A stretch of 64,000 nucleotides of DNA from JAYVJH01 sp043777595 (GTDB lineage Bacteria > Bacteroidota > Bacteroidia > Cytophagales > Spirosomataceae): positions 48,146 to 112,145 of the forward strand of contig JAYWHT010000066.1 in NCBI GenBank assembly GCA_043777595.1, read 5' to 3'. Each line of letters opens with the position of its first letter. Position 1 is the stretch's first letter. This document shows positions 16,928 through 26,720 of the stretch, piece by piece. The translations under genes and the position numbers were made by a program. Under the pieces are notes generated by a model, which saw only the letters and a list, made by a program, of their open reading frames with translations, was not told where the DNA came from and did not search any database.

Positions 16928-18562
16928 TTACTTACGTTCGATTTCTTTTAGATTTGCCAATTTTTTGTTTCTCAAAAACCCGTTAATGTCTTCAAAGTGT
17001 TCTACAACTCGCTTGTTACCAAACTCAAACACCTTATCGGCCAAGCCGTTCAAAAAGTCTCTATCGTGCGAAATCAAGATAATTGTACCCTCAAAGGCTT
17101 TGAGGGCATCTTTCAGAATGTCTTTGGTACGAATATCAAGGTGGTTGGTAGGTTCGTCCAAGATTAGTAAATTGACAGGTTGGAGCAATAGTTTGACCAT
17201 CGCCAAACGGGTTTTTTCTCCCCCCGACAACACACTTACTTTTTTATTGACATTGTCGCCACCAAACATAAATCCTCCCAAAATATCTTTGATTCGAGTC
17301 CGAATATCGCCTACTGCAATGTTGTCTATCGTCTGAAAAACCGTCAGGTCACCGTCCAAAAGTGAAGCCTGATTTTGAGCAAAATAGCCAATCATTGAGT
17401 TATGGCCGAGTTTCATCTCGCCCTCAAAGTCAATTTCAGACATAATGGCCTTGACCATTGTTGATTTACCTTCGCCGTTTTTGCCCACAAATGCTACCTT
17501 TTGCCCACGCTCAATAGTTATCGAGGCATCTTTAAAAACGGTATGGCTGCCATAGTTTTTGGTCAGTTGCTCTACTATTACAGGATAATTGCCAGAGCGG
17601 GGTGCTGGTGGAAATTTGAGATTGAGTGCCGATGTGTCTATTTCATCGACTTCGACGATTTCTACTTTTTCGAGCATTTTGACTCTCGACTGTACCTGTA
17701 ATGTTTTGGAATATGTACCCTTGAAACGGTCGATAAACTCGGTTGTGTCGGCAATCATTTTTTGTTGGTCGGCAAACTGCTTTTGTTGCTGCTCGTGGCG
17801 TTCACGGCGTAGTTGTAGGTATTGGGAGTAGTTTACTTTGTAGTCGTAGATGCGCCCCATCGTAATTTCTATTGTACGATTGGTGATGTTATCGACAAAA
17901 GCCCTGTCGTGCGAGATAACGATAACGGCCTTGGCCGAGGTCATCAAAAATTCTTCTAACCACTGAATCGACTCTATATCAAGGTGGTTTGTTGGTTCGT
18001 CCAAGAGTATTAGGTCGGGGTTTTGCAATAAAATTTTCGCCAACTCTATCCTCATTCGCCAGCCACCGCTAAACTCACTGGTAGTGCGGCCAAAGTCTGT
18101 TCTGACAAAACCCAGCCCCAAAAGTGTTTTTTCGACTTCGGCATCAAAGTTTATTTCTTCGATTGAATAATATTTTTCGCTCACTTCCGACATTCGCTCA
18201 ATGATGTTCATGTACGCGTCTGTCTCGTAGTCGGTTCGGGTTTCTAACTGGTGTGTGAGTTCGTCTATTTCGGCCTTCATACCCAGCACTTTCGAGAAAG
18301 CCTTACTTGCTTCTTCAAAAACGGTGCAGCCGTCTTCCATTAGTAAGTGTTGCGGTAAATAAGCAATGACGGCATCGCTTGGGGCAGATATACGGCCTCT
18401 GGTGGGTTTGTCGGCTCCAGCTATTATTTTGAGTAATGTCGATTTGCCCGCTCCATTTTTGCCCATCAAGGCTATTCTATCTTTTTCGTTGATATTAAAT
18501 GTTATATCACTAAACAGTGGCCGCCCACCCAATTCTACCGTTACGCTATCTACCGAAATCAT
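16928..18562 (-). CDS. ABC-F family ATPase (ribosome-associated)
   Basis: 544 aa with two nucleotide-binding domains and no membrane domain. NBD1 has Walker A GKNGAGKST (residues 35-43), signature FSGGWRMR and Walker B LILLDEPTNHLD; NBD2 has GKNGEGKST, signature LSGGEKTRLA and LLILDEPTNHLD. The linker between them is charged and helical (residues of about 230-310), the P-site tRNA interaction motif of ABC-F proteins. It likely acts on stalled ribosomes in translation. It is convergent with the Plug gene, 12 bp apart. Confidence 0.95.
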   Translation of the reverse strand: MISVDSVTVELGGRPLFSDITFNINEKDRIALMGKNGAGKSTLLKIIAGADKPTRGRISAPSDAVIAYLPQHLLMEDGCTVFEEASKAFSKVLGMKAEIDELTHQLETRTDYETDAYMNIIERMSEVSEKYYSIEEINFDAEVEKTLLGLGFVRTDFGRTTSEFSGGWRMRIELAKILLQNPDLILLDEPTNHLDIESIQWLEEFLMTSAKAVIVISHDRAFVDNITNRTIEITMGRIYDYKVNYSQYLQLRRERHEQQQKQFADQQKMIADTTEFIDRFKGTYSKTLQVQSRVKMLEKVEIVEVDEIDTSALNLKFPPAPRSGNYPVIVEQLTKNYGSHTVFKDASITIERGQKVAFVGKNGEGKSTMVKAIMSEIDFEGEMKLGHNSMIGYFAQNQASLLDGDLTVFQTIDNIAVGDIRTRIKDILGGFMFGGDNVNKKVSVLSGGEKTRLAMVKLLLQPVNLLILDEPTNHLDIRTKDILKDALKAFEGTIILISHDRDFLNGLADKVFEFGNKRVVEHFEDINGFLRNKKLANLKEIERK

Positions 18563-18861
18563 ATTATTGTGCTAAATGAAGCGCAAAGATACAGACAGTT
18601 TTAGATTTTTCACCGTGGTCAGTAAAGACACCGACTGTTAATTGTACTTACGGTCGCTCGGTTCTAACGAGTGATGACTATCAAGCAGGCTCTGGCCGAT
18701 GCCATTTTATACCAACAATTATAAACTGTTTTTGATAGTAAAAAAATAATCAACTGGCTCAATATCGTAAAGTTATTCGGCAAGAGGCCGCCTAATGGTC
18801 GTTACTCGGTAGAACCGAGCAACCGCAAAAGTCGTAACGTTAGAATATCTATTTAGTCATC
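18563..18861. other. Gene-free intergenic region
   Basis: 299 bp between two minus-strand genes with no plausible coding frame. Its main content is the pair of inverted repeats described separately; the rest is AT-rich with no clear promoter match. Confidence 0.5.
18651..18825. repeat. MITE-like element with 26-nt imperfect inverted repeats
   Basis: CGGTCGCTCGGTTCTA... (18651-18676) and ...TAGAACCGAGCAACCG (18800-18825) are inverted copies identical at about 22 of 26 positions, enclosing 123 bp of non-coding AT-rich DNA. This could be a miniature transposable element or a decayed IS, or it could fold as one long hairpin. No target-site duplication is obvious. Confidence 0.5.
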
Positions 18862-19302
18862 TCAATAAGGATTGCCCGAAATATAACTTTCAAGTGAGGC
18901 AATGCGCTCTTTTTGATCTTTCATAATACTACTCACCACGTCATTAATAGAAATAATACCAATCAACTCATCGGCTTCAAATACGGGAAGATGCCTGATA
19001 TGCTTGTCGGACATGATTATCATTGCTATTTCGAGTGGTTGCTCGGAGGTAACGGTAATGAGTTTTGAGGTCATTACTTCGCTAATCTTGGTATCGTGCG
19101 ATGCCTTACCTTGCAAAATTACCTTACGGGCATAGTCTCGTTCCGAAAAAATACCCGACAGTTGCCCATCGTCTATTACCAGCACGGCACCGATGTTTTT
19201 TTCGGCCATTTGCACAAGGGCATCATAGACGGTGCTGTCAGATGTTACCGAAAAAATCGCATTGCGACTTTTATCTTTCAATACATTTTTAATTTTCATC
19301 AT
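18862..19302 (-). CDS. CBS-domain protein
   Basis: 146 aa consisting of two CBS domains and little else: residues 10-65 (SVTSDSTVYDALVQMAEKNI, then GAVLVIDDGQLSGIFSERDY) and 75-135 (ITVTSEQPLEIAMIIMSDKH, then LPVFEADELIGIISINDVV). Stand-alone CBS pairs bind adenine nucleotides or SAM and regulate other proteins; the partner is unknown. A second Met one codon downstream is an equally good start. Confidence 0.92.
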   Translation of the reverse strand: MMKIKNVLKDKSRNAIFSVTSDSTVYDALVQMAEKNIGAVLVIDDGQLSGIFSERDYARKVILQGKASHDTKISEVMTSKLITVTSEQPLEIAMIIMSDKHIRHLPVFEADELIGIISINDVVSSIMKDQKERIASLESYISGNPY

Positions 19303-19417
19303 GGTATTAGTTGTTTAGAGCAAACAATGTAGCGTTTTTTTATTGAAAGATAAAAATGCTATCATAAATATTTTTTTTGAGTTGCGAATGTCCGCCTTCG
19401 ATTGTAGTTTTGACCAA

Positions 19418-20842
19418 ATGAAAGAAGAAACCCCCGTAAAGCCCTCAGAGCTACTCGCCAAGCGTTTTCCGCATCAGCCTACAACAGGTCAGCAGGCTTT
19501 TTTTGAAGTTATGGACGATTTTTTGCTCGACACCGAGCGATACAGAGATTGCTCTGTACTAAAAGGCTATGCTGGAACGGGCAAAACGACCATCGTCAGT
19601 ACGCTTATCAAAGTATCGTCTAAGTTTGGTTTTAAGGCCATATTACTTGCTCCCACAGGCCGGGCGGCCAAAGTAATGACCTCGTACTCCAAGAAAGTAG
19701 CGCAGACTATTCACAAAAAAATATACAAGCAAGTCGCAGATGCCTACACAGGTAACTTACAATTTGAGCGGCAAAAAAACTACCACGAAAATGCGCTCTT
19801 TATAGTCGATGAAGCCTCCATGATAACCAACGACTCTGAATTTGGCTCTCGTGGCTTATTGTTTGATTTGATTGAGTTTGTGTTTGAAAACGTAGGCAAC
19901 AAACTCATTTTGGTTGGCGATACAGCCCAGCTTCCACCTGTTGGCAAAGACCTTAGCCCAGCCTTGGATAAGTCGTATTTGGAAACAAGTTTTTATATGA
20001 CTGTTTTTGAACAAGAACTAACCGAAGTGATGCGGCAAGAAGAAGGCTCGGGTATCTTGACTAATGCTACCGCTCTCAGAAATATTTTGAGCCAAGAAAA
20101 ACCACAAATCAAGATGCAGACTCGTGGTTTTAGAGATTTTTTTAAGATGACAGGCGACCGCCTTGAAGATGGGCTTCGGTATGCGTACCACAAATACGGT
20201 CGTGAAAATGTCATTATTATTACTCGTTCAAACAAATCGGCGGTGCAATATAACCAGTATGTGAGGCGGCAGATCAATGCTGCCGAAGACGAACTCGATA
20301 CAGGCGATATGCTGATGATTGTCCGAAACAATTATACTACCATCGAAGAAACATCACCTGCGGGTTTTTTGGCCAACGGCGACTTTGTCGAAATCAAGCG
20401 TATTGGCCGAAGTGAAGAAATACACGGTTTTAGATTTGTAACGCTCGAACTACAACTCGTTGATTATGAAGACCAGCCGCCTTTTGAGGCCAAAGTATTG
20501 CTCGATACACTCTCATCGGCTTCGCCATCGTTGAGCAGCGACGACAATAAAAAACTATACGAAAGTGTAATGATAGACTATCAACATTTGAAGTCAAGAA
20601 AAGACCGCTCTGAGGCTGTTCGCAAAGACCCCTATCTCAATGCGCTACAAGTTAAGTTTGCCTATGCGCTCACTTGCCACAAGTCGCAAGGGGGGCAGTG
20701 GCCTGCTGTTTTTATTGACCAAGGTTTTTTGCCCGATGACCAACTCAATAAAGAATTTATCCGCTGGCTCTACACCGCCGTAACCCGCGCCACTCACGAG
20801 GTATTTTTGATGAATTTTCACAGCCAGTTTTTTGGTGCATAA
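19418..20842 (+). CDS. RecD/Pif1-like superfamily 1 DNA helicase
   Basis: 474 aa from ATG 19418; in-frame alternatives are ATG 19388 and TTG 19343. Walker A is GYAGTGKTT, followed by motif Ia LLAPTGRAAKVM, the DEAS Walker B motif in LFIVDEASM, motif III LVGDTAQLPPVG, and a UvrD_C_2-like C-terminal part with CHKSQGGQWPAVFID and YTAVTRATHEV (motifs V and VI). These features make it an ATP-dependent 5'-3' helicase of the RecD2/Pif1 group. A TTG-20-TAGTTTTG promoter-like match lies at 19382-19413, so a message beginning there would be almost leaderless for the 19418 start. Confidence 0.9.
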   Translation: MKEETPVKPSELLAKRFPHQPTTGQQAFFEVMDDFLLDTERYRDCSVLKGYAGTGKTTIVSTLIKVSSKFGFKAILLAPTGRAAKVMTSYSKKVAQTIHKKIYKQVADAYTGNLQFERQKNYHENALFIVDEASMITNDSEFGSRGLLFDLIEFVFENVGNKLILVGDTAQLPPVGKDLSPALDKSYLETSFYMTVFEQELTEVMRQEEGSGILTNATALRNILSQEKPQIKMQTRGFRDFFKMTGDRLEDGLRYAYHKYGRENVIIITRSNKSAVQYNQYVRRQINAAEDELDTGDMLMIVRNNYTTIEETSPAGFLANGDFVEIKRIGRSEEIHGFRFVTLELQLVDYEDQPPFEAKVLLDTLSSASPSLSSDDNKKLYESVMIDYQHLKSRKDRSEAVRKDPYLNALQVKFAYALTCHKSQGGQWPAVFIDQGFLPDDQLNKEFIRWLYTAVTRATHEVFLMNFHSQFFGA

Positions 20843-20851
20843 ATTTTATTT

Positions 20852-22285
20852 TTAGCAAATCTGCACTACTTCGAGAGCAAGTAGATTTCCTAATTTTTTG
20901 ATTTTTGAAGCAATATGCCCTACACCGATAGCCCAGTGGTGGGCAGGGCCGCAAGCATTCCATTCATTCACAAAACGCCTTGCCCCTATCGAAAATTTAT
21001 ACCTACTATTTGTATTTCCTATTTCTAAAATCGCACCAGCAACACACTCAGCTTCGGCACAAAGTAGCATCAATGTTCCATCTCGTTTTTGAACTACCGA
21101 AAGCATCGTAACCGCCCCATGTTTGACAGACATCTCTACCGATAACCCGTTCCCAACTTTTCCATGATATACTTGTAGCGGCTTGACCTTTGTTTTTCCT
21201 TCGGCAATGGCCAAATGTCCCGGACCGTCATGTCCCATCAGCACCACGTCGTCTTTAAAATCTATGGCGTAATATTCTGTAAATGAGCCACCTGCACCAA
21301 AACTATCCATGATTTTCATGGCTTGGGCGTTTTTTATTTCATACTCACCTGCTACTGGAACGTTGCGGGCTGTCAGTAGCGAAGTTCCCAAAATAATAGA
21401 ACTCATCGTGTCTTCGTTTTCGGCAATACCTGTTCCATTATAAAAATAAGCCAACGAACCCAAATCGTACTTTTCGACCAATTTATCCAACGCTACCGAA
21501 GTTTTGGCAGCTCGTTCCAATTCATGAGTAGAGCAATCTACCTGAATATCAAAGCATTGACTAAACATCGAAACTTTGTCTGTAACTTCTGATGCCGAAA
21601 CACTTTTTCTCAAAGCCGACAGTTCATCGACCTCAATGATTTCGATATGGCCACCAAAAGCTACAATCTGTTGCGTAAAATCTGTATAAATATCCAACAT
21701 TCCGTTATAATAATGCCCCATCACACCCATTCTGTTGTGTGCCATGGCATTGGCAACTTTGGCGGCTTGTACCCATTCTTCAATATCATTCCATGCCTCC
21801 AAATCACCATGAAGCGTACCCGTAATCTGGTGAAACTTGATATTTGCTCTGCTGAAAACATTGGCAATTTCTGGTACTGGGCAAGCCGAGCAGTACGCCA
21901 ACCACTCGCCCGTCATACGGGTACGGTCGGTTATTTTATTGAAACTGTCATAATCAATCTGTGCCTCAGGCGACAGATTCAAGATTATGACAGGTACTTT
22001 TGCCCGCTGAACAACCGGCAAGACTGTTGAAGAAAGCGCATAAGTGGTTACATACAAAAAAATAATATCAACATCGGCTTGTCTAAATTTATGCCCTGCT
22101 TCAACTGCTTTTTGTGGTGTGTCTATCAAACCCAAATTGACAACTTGGGCATCGTAAGCCGTTAGTTTTTGAGCAACGGTTTCAACATAACCTTCCAAAC
22201 GAGCCTGTAAACCTTCAAACTGTGTCCAATACGCTTCTAAGCCAATGCCAAACAAGCCTACTTTTAATGGATATTTTTGTTTCAT
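20852..22285 (-). CDS. L-fucose/L-arabinose isomerase family protein
   Basis: 477 aa with the fold of ketol isomerases such as AraA and FucI. Visible segments are VGLFGIGLEAYWTQF at the start, MGHYYNGMLDIYTDFTQQ (compare GDMYxDxT in AraA), a GEYEIKNA and SFTEYYAIDF pair supplying likely metal-binding Glu residues, MGHDGPGHLAI and CGPAHHWAIGVGH with the His ligands. Its start overlaps the GH106 stop (ATGA), so it belongs to the rhamnoside locus. Substrate could be L-rhamnose, L-fucose or L-arabinose; context favours a sugar freed by the rhamnosidase. Confidence 0.8.
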   Translation of the reverse strand: MKQKYPLKVGLFGIGLEAYWTQFEGLQARLEGYVETVAQKLTAYDAQVVNLGLIDTPQKAVEAGHKFRQADVDIIFLYVTTYALSSTVLPVVQRAKVPVIILNLSPEAQIDYDSFNKITDRTRMTGEWLAYCSACPVPEIANVFSRANIKFHQITGTLHGDLEAWNDIEEWVQAAKVANAMAHNRMGVMGHYYNGMLDIYTDFTQQIVAFGGHIEIIEVDELSALRKSVSASEVTDKVSMFSQCFDIQVDCSTHELERAAKTSVALDKLVEKYDLGSLAYFYNGTGIAENEDTMSSIILGTSLLTARNVPVAGEYEIKNAQAMKIMDSFGAGGSFTEYYAIDFKDDVVLMGHDGPGHLAIAEGKTKVKPLQVYHGKVGNGLSVEMSVKHGAVTMLSVVQKRDGTLMLLCAEAECVAGAILEIGNTNSRYKFSIGARRFVNEWNACGPAHHWAIGVGHIASKIKKLGNLLALEVVQIC

Positions 22286-25125
22286 TTTTTTTCAATTTTC
22301 AATAATCTAACTGGCCCCAAAAGCCCCGAAGGTTCGAGTTTCCAATCAGGTTTGATGGTAATATTTGTTTTGGTTAGGCGTTCATTTTGAGGCTTTCCTC
22401 GATCACCAATCAAACGGTTTCGCCATGTATTTACAACTTCTATTTCCAGAATATTCCCTCTTTCTTTCAGCAATCCAGCCACCGAAACTTGATATGGCGG
22501 ACACCACAAAATGCCCAAATCTTTGCCATTCACCTTTACTTTGGCTATTCCTACATCTTTGACAACGCCTAAATCTAAGACTCCCTGCCCAGACCCATCT
22601 GACTGCCCAATGGGAGAATTTAGGTCGAATGTAGTCTTATAAATTGCTTTGCCTGAGTAGTATTTGATGCCGTCCTCTGGTCGGTCAGTCCAGCTAACTA
22701 ATTTATCAAAAATCACAGATTTAGACCCGCCCCATTTTGTATCAAAATCGACCTGCCAAGAAGTATTTATTTCTTGAAATTCACTAAGTTCTACTGTTTC
22801 AAAACTCGATTGAGTTCTTCCTCTGGGGGTTAGGGGGCTGGGAATTGGCTTTCTAAATACCACAAAGACTGAACCATTAGGACTGAAACTCAAATCAACA
22901 AAAGTCCTGCCGTTTTCTTGATAAAAATGAGTAGCCTCACTGATTTCGCCCGTAACGGGATTCCATAATTCGGGTTGTTTGCCTGTAATTCTAAAAGCGG
23001 CATTGAGTTCTATGACTTCTTTATTTTGATTACTAATAAAATAATAATCGATGTTTTTGGCTTGTCGGTGAATGTAGTCAAAGGTTTTGCCTTTGGGTTT
23101 ATTGATAAATTCACAATCGGCCAAAACACCTTTTTCTTTCAAAAAAGCCTTTGCCGACATTGACCGAATGTTGTTTGTATTCCATAATTTATCAGCGATT
23201 TCTGCTCGCTCTTTTTCGGCTGCCGCACCACCTACCAAACTGGCGGTAGTCAATGGTTTTTCACCAACAATATTTGCCCCATTTGCTGTTAGTTCTTTTA
23301 TTTTTCGTAAGGCTTTTAGTGATAAAACTTGATGGTCGGGCAGTGCCAAAACTTGATAAGAAACACCGTGTGGAAGATATATTTTGCCGTTTTTGACTGA
23401 CAAATCCATCAGTTTGTCTTCGTTAATCAAATCATAGTCATAGTCAGGCAATGCCTTGGCGGGGTCGTCGTCTTTGTACCGCCCAATGTTGGGAACGTGG
23501 TCGCCATAATAATACAAAACATCGGCCTGCGACGTACCCGACTGCATTAAATATTGGATTCGAGTTAGATATTTAACGAACGGCGTAGAATAATTCCACC
23601 AAGTTACATTTGGATTAAAATGCGTTCCTGCAAAATATTCTTGCCCAGGCAACCCCATTTCTTTGGGCGAACACGTAAAAGTATGCAAATAAACAAGATT
23701 CAAACCTGCACAAAACTCATGGTCGGCAGAGGGTTTCATGTCTGCCCAAATTACATCGTTCCAGTGTGGCCCAATAGTTGTAAACGATTCAGCACCGACG
23801 AGTTTTTTATTAAAAATCTTGGCAGCACTGGCGGCTTGCTTCACAAAAAAACGATCAATATCTTTGGAACGATGTGGCGAAGGCGACCAAAATTCTGACA
23901 TCATTATTTCAGAGTGTCCATAATTTTTGAGGCCATCAAAAGGCCCAGCATGTGGCCCAGCAGACTCAGGTTGAATACCTATACCATACCGTTTTGAACG
24001 CTCGGCAAACACTCGGTAATGATTGTCAGAAATACAATCGCTCAATGTTTTTCTTAAATCGGTCAAAAAACGATTACTTGTTTCCCGGTTTTCAATAATT
24101 TTCCCTGCCAAAACAGGCAAATAAAGCAACGGGTTGTAGCCTCTTCTTTTTATAAATTCATCTTCAAATTTATCCGACCAATTCATTCCACCAGCTTCAA
24201 AGCTATCTGTTTGCAAGTATTTCAAAGTTTTTCCTGCTCGTTTTCCAATCATTTTAAGCAACGGTTCAACGTTTGTGTCCCAGTAGCGATTAAAATGTTT
24301 TTCGCTTGTATAATCAATCACCAAACCTTGCCATTTGCCACTGGCCGTTGATACATCTCGACCTGTTGGTGTGTAGCCAAAACGAATAATTGTCCAGTTT
24401 CCTACGGGTGCGTTCCAATTCAAGATTCCATTTTTTACATATTCAGAAACATTCAGCACTTGATTCAGTCGTGCATCTTCTTCATTTTCAGAAGCTGGAA
24501 TATCTGTCAAAAGTGGACGAGTTTCTGGCACCGACCAGCCCACTTCTCGAGTAGCGGCTTTGTTTTCAAAATCCCTAATTGGCTGCCGATTGGCGACTAT
24601 TTTGGTAGGAATGGCCAAAACTACAATTTCTTGATAAAAACCCTCAAACCCTTTTGGTTGTGGCAAAACTTGTTCAATTTTTGAGCCACCAACAATATTG
24701 ATTTCTGAAAAAACGACTTGCTTGGCTGCCTCAGCGAGCGTAATATCTGGCCCGCCCAAATTCCAACCACTCTGAATACTCAGCGACAGCACCAAACCCA
24801 AACGCTCGGCTTCGTTGATGGCGTGTAGGTATAACTCTCGCCAGGCGGGCGAACCAAACATTGGTCCTTCGGGAATATCGCCATTGCCCCGTTGGTTGTG
24901 GCCGCCTGCATCAAAAATACACGCCCCGCTAAAACCCTTTGCTTTCATCTCTTCTAAATCTCGGCTAATTGCTTCTTTGGTTACGTTTCCATTGAGCCAC
25001 CACCACCAGCACCGAATACCATATTGTGAAGGTGGTTTCTGGAATGTTTTATCCAAAATCTGGGCTTCTACGCACAGAGAAAAAAATAAAATAAAGAGTA
25101 AGAACAAGCTGCGTATTTTCATCAA
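22282..25125 (-). CDS. GH106-like alpha-L-rhamnosidase
   Basis: 947 aa with signal peptide (ending CVEAQ). The N-terminal block PPSQYGIRCWWWWLNGNVTK and DLEEMKAKGFSGACIFDAGG is characteristic of GH106 catalytic domains; LSLSIQSGWNLGGPDI and the QPESAGPHAGPFDGLKNYGH region follow. The C-terminal 150 residues form a galactose-binding-like beta-sandwich (LGILWCPPYQV, VVNTWRNRLIGD). It should release terminal L-rhamnose from rhamnogalacturonan, arabinogalactan or flavonoid-type substrates in the periplasm. It is transcribed after SusC/SusD, though a strong terminator lies between. Confidence 0.85.
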   Translation of the reverse strand: MMKIRSLFLLFILFFSLCVEAQILDKTFQKPPSQYGIRCWWWWLNGNVTKEAISRDLEEMKAKGFSGACIFDAGGHNQRGNGDIPEGPMFGSPAWRELYLHAINEAERLGLVLSLSIQSGWNLGGPDITLAEAAKQVVFSEINIVGGSKIEQVLPQPKGFEGFYQEIVVLAIPTKIVANRQPIRDFENKAATREVGWSVPETRPLLTDIPASENEEDARLNQVLNVSEYVKNGILNWNAPVGNWTIIRFGYTPTGRDVSTASGKWQGLVIDYTSEKHFNRYWDTNVEPLLKMIGKRAGKTLKYLQTDSFEAGGMNWSDKFEDEFIKRRGYNPLLYLPVLAGKIIENRETSNRFLTDLRKTLSDCISDNHYRVFAERSKRYGIGIQPESAGPHAGPFDGLKNYGHSEIMMSEFWSPSPHRSKDIDRFFVKQAASAAKIFNKKLVGAESFTTIGPHWNDVIWADMKPSADHEFCAGLNLVYLHTFTCSPKEMGLPGQEYFAGTHFNPNVTWWNYSTPFVKYLTRIQYLMQSGTSQADVLYYYGDHVPNIGRYKDDDPAKALPDYDYDLINEDKLMDLSVKNGKIYLPHGVSYQVLALPDHQVLSLKALRKIKELTANGANIVGEKPLTTASLVGGAAAEKERAEIADKLWNTNNIRSMSAKAFLKEKGVLADCEFINKPKGKTFDYIHRQAKNIDYYFISNQNKEVIELNAAFRITGKQPELWNPVTGEISEATHFYQENGRTFVDLSFSPNGSVFVVFRKPIPSPLTPRGRTQSSFETVELSEFQEINTSWQVDFDTKWGGSKSVIFDKLVSWTDRPEDGIKYYSGKAIYKTTFDLNSPIGQSDGSGQGVLDLGVVKDVGIAKVKVNGKDLGILWCPPYQVSVAGLLKERGNILEIEVVNTWRNRLIGDRGKPQNERLTKTNITIKPDWKLEPSGLLGPVRLLKIEKK

Positions 25126-25164
25126 GATGGTTTTTTTGCAATTTATTGAGAATTATTAGCTAAA

Positions 25165-25204
25165 AAGCCGTCGTGGGTGTGTGCATACACACCCACGACG
25201 GCTT
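25165..25204 (-). terminator. Rho-independent terminator after susD
   Basis: An 18-bp perfect stem (AAGCCGTCGTGGGTGTGT and its complement) with a 4-nt loop, followed on the minus strand by TTTTTAGC. It lies 38 nt after the susD stop and 40 nt before the GH106 start, so enzyme genes may be expressed at a lower level than the transporter through partial read-through. Confidence 0.85.
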
Positions 25205-25241
25205 ACTTAATTTTCAAAGAAACAACGACTATTCAAATTAC

Positions 25242-26708
25242 TTATTTTGTAATCTGTGTTTCTCTGAAGGGATAGGGGAATTTGAGGTTTACAGTAGTAT
25301 AAGAATTTGATAAAATATAGGTTTTCAATGCTTTTTCGGCAACACCATGAGCAGCCATTACTGTTGCAGCTTGGCCAGTACGGACTAAGTCAAACCAGCG
25401 GTGGTTTTCAAAAGCCAGTTCTATACGACGTTCTTGGGCTACTGCCGCTCTAAACTCAGCCTGCGATGTAATTCTCAATTTCGCATCGGTGGCAGTCGAA
25501 GTTTTGGCCGCAAGTCCTGCTCGTGTGCGTACCCGATTGAGCAACACAAAAGCATCGGCACTCGGGAAACCTACTTCGTTGGCGGCTTCGGCTTGCATTA
25601 GAAGTACATCGGCCAAACGAGAAATAATAAAATTGTCGCCCGTATTGAAACGCTCCAAATAAGGTGGGTTTGAGTATTTTTGAATAAATGGCACTATTTT
25701 TTTAGATGTTGGGTCAGTAAAATTTAGGTTGATTGATGCCACAAAACGTTTGTCAGTTGGCTCGTAGGCATCAATTAGGTTTTGGGTTGGGATATTCCAG
25801 CCCGCCGCCGACCCAGCCCCAAGAGCAAAGCCTGTGGCCAAAGTGCCAGAGTTGAACGGTGCAAACGAATAAATAAACGTACTCCATTTACCACCGACAC
25901 CTTCTATATACTGTACCTCAAAGATTGATTCTGCGCTATTTTTTCTTTTAAAGTTATCGGCATAGTTTGCATTGAGTGCGTAGCCCCCGTCAGCTTCGAT
26001 TCCTTTGAGAATATCGGTAGCAGCAGCAAAGTTTTTTTGCGACATATACACTTCTCCCAACACCGCCTTGGCAGCACCCGAAGTGGCTCTACCGAGGTCG
26101 GTTGCGGTATATTTGGCGGGTAGCTTGGCGATAGCCAATTTAAAATCGTCGATTACAGCAGTCAAAACTTGCGCTTCGGCTACTCGTGCAGCAGTTGTAA
26201 AGGCTTCTTCGGGGGTTGTTACTTCTTTCAAAATTAGGGGTACATCACCAAAAACACGGGTCAGATTGAAGTAATAATAAGCCCTCAAAAAACGAGCTTC
26301 TCCCTCAATTTGGTTGCGAGATGGTTCGTCGAAAGTAGCCGTTTTGATTTTGGTCAATAGCAAGTTACAGCGACTGATGCCGAGGTAGCTACTGTTGAAA
26401 AATGCCTGAAAATTGGCATTTTGGTCAATATCCCGAAACTCGTCAATCTCCTCACGTGGCGTACCAGAGCGGTCGGCGGTGTTGAGTTGGTAGGAGGTAT
26501 TGTCAGACCGAACTTCACCAAAAAGCCACATTGTGTTGTTCTGAATACCTTGTAGCGGCGAGTAGGCCGAGCCAACGGCTTGCAAAAACTGGTCTTTGGT
26601 TTGATAAAAATTGATTGCCGAGCCATTGGTATCGGGCGACAGTTCGAGAAACTTGTCTTGACAAGAAGCCAAGGCCAAAGTAAGTAAGAGTAGGGTTATT
26701 TTTTTCAT
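25242..26708 (-). CDS. SusD/RagB-family outer-membrane nutrient-binding lipoprotein
   Basis: 488 aa with a lipoprotein signal (LLLTLALASC, Cys as acylated residue). SusD marks include FLELSPDTNGSA near the start, EARFLRAYYYFNLTRVFGDVPLI (the TPR helix conserved in SusD), and the C-terminal ERRIELAFENHRWFDLVRTGQA signature. It forms the lid on the SusC barrel and binds the oligosaccharide before import. It lies 12 nt downstream of susC in one operon. Confidence 0.96.
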   Translation of the reverse strand: MKKITLLLLTLALASCQDKFLELSPDTNGSAINFYQTKDQFLQAVGSAYSPLQGIQNNTMWLFGEVRSDNTSYQLNTADRSGTPREEIDEFRDIDQNANFQAFFNSSYLGISRCNLLLTKIKTATFDEPSRNQIEGEARFLRAYYYFNLTRVFGDVPLILKEVTTPEEAFTTAARVAEAQVLTAVIDDFKLAIAKLPAKYTATDLGRATSGAAKAVLGEVYMSQKNFAAATDILKGIEADGGYALNANYADNFKRKNSAESIFEVQYIEGVGGKWSTFIYSFAPFNSGTLATGFALGAGSAAGWNIPTQNLIDAYEPTDKRFVASINLNFTDPTSKKIVPFIQKYSNPPYLERFNTGDNFIISRLADVLLMQAEAANEVGFPSADAFVLLNRVRTRAGLAAKTSTATDAKLRITSQAEFRAAVAQERRIELAFENHRWFDLVRTGQAATVMAAHGVAEKALKTYILSNSYTTVNLKFPYPFRETQITK

Positions 26709-26720
26709 GTCGTTTTTTTA

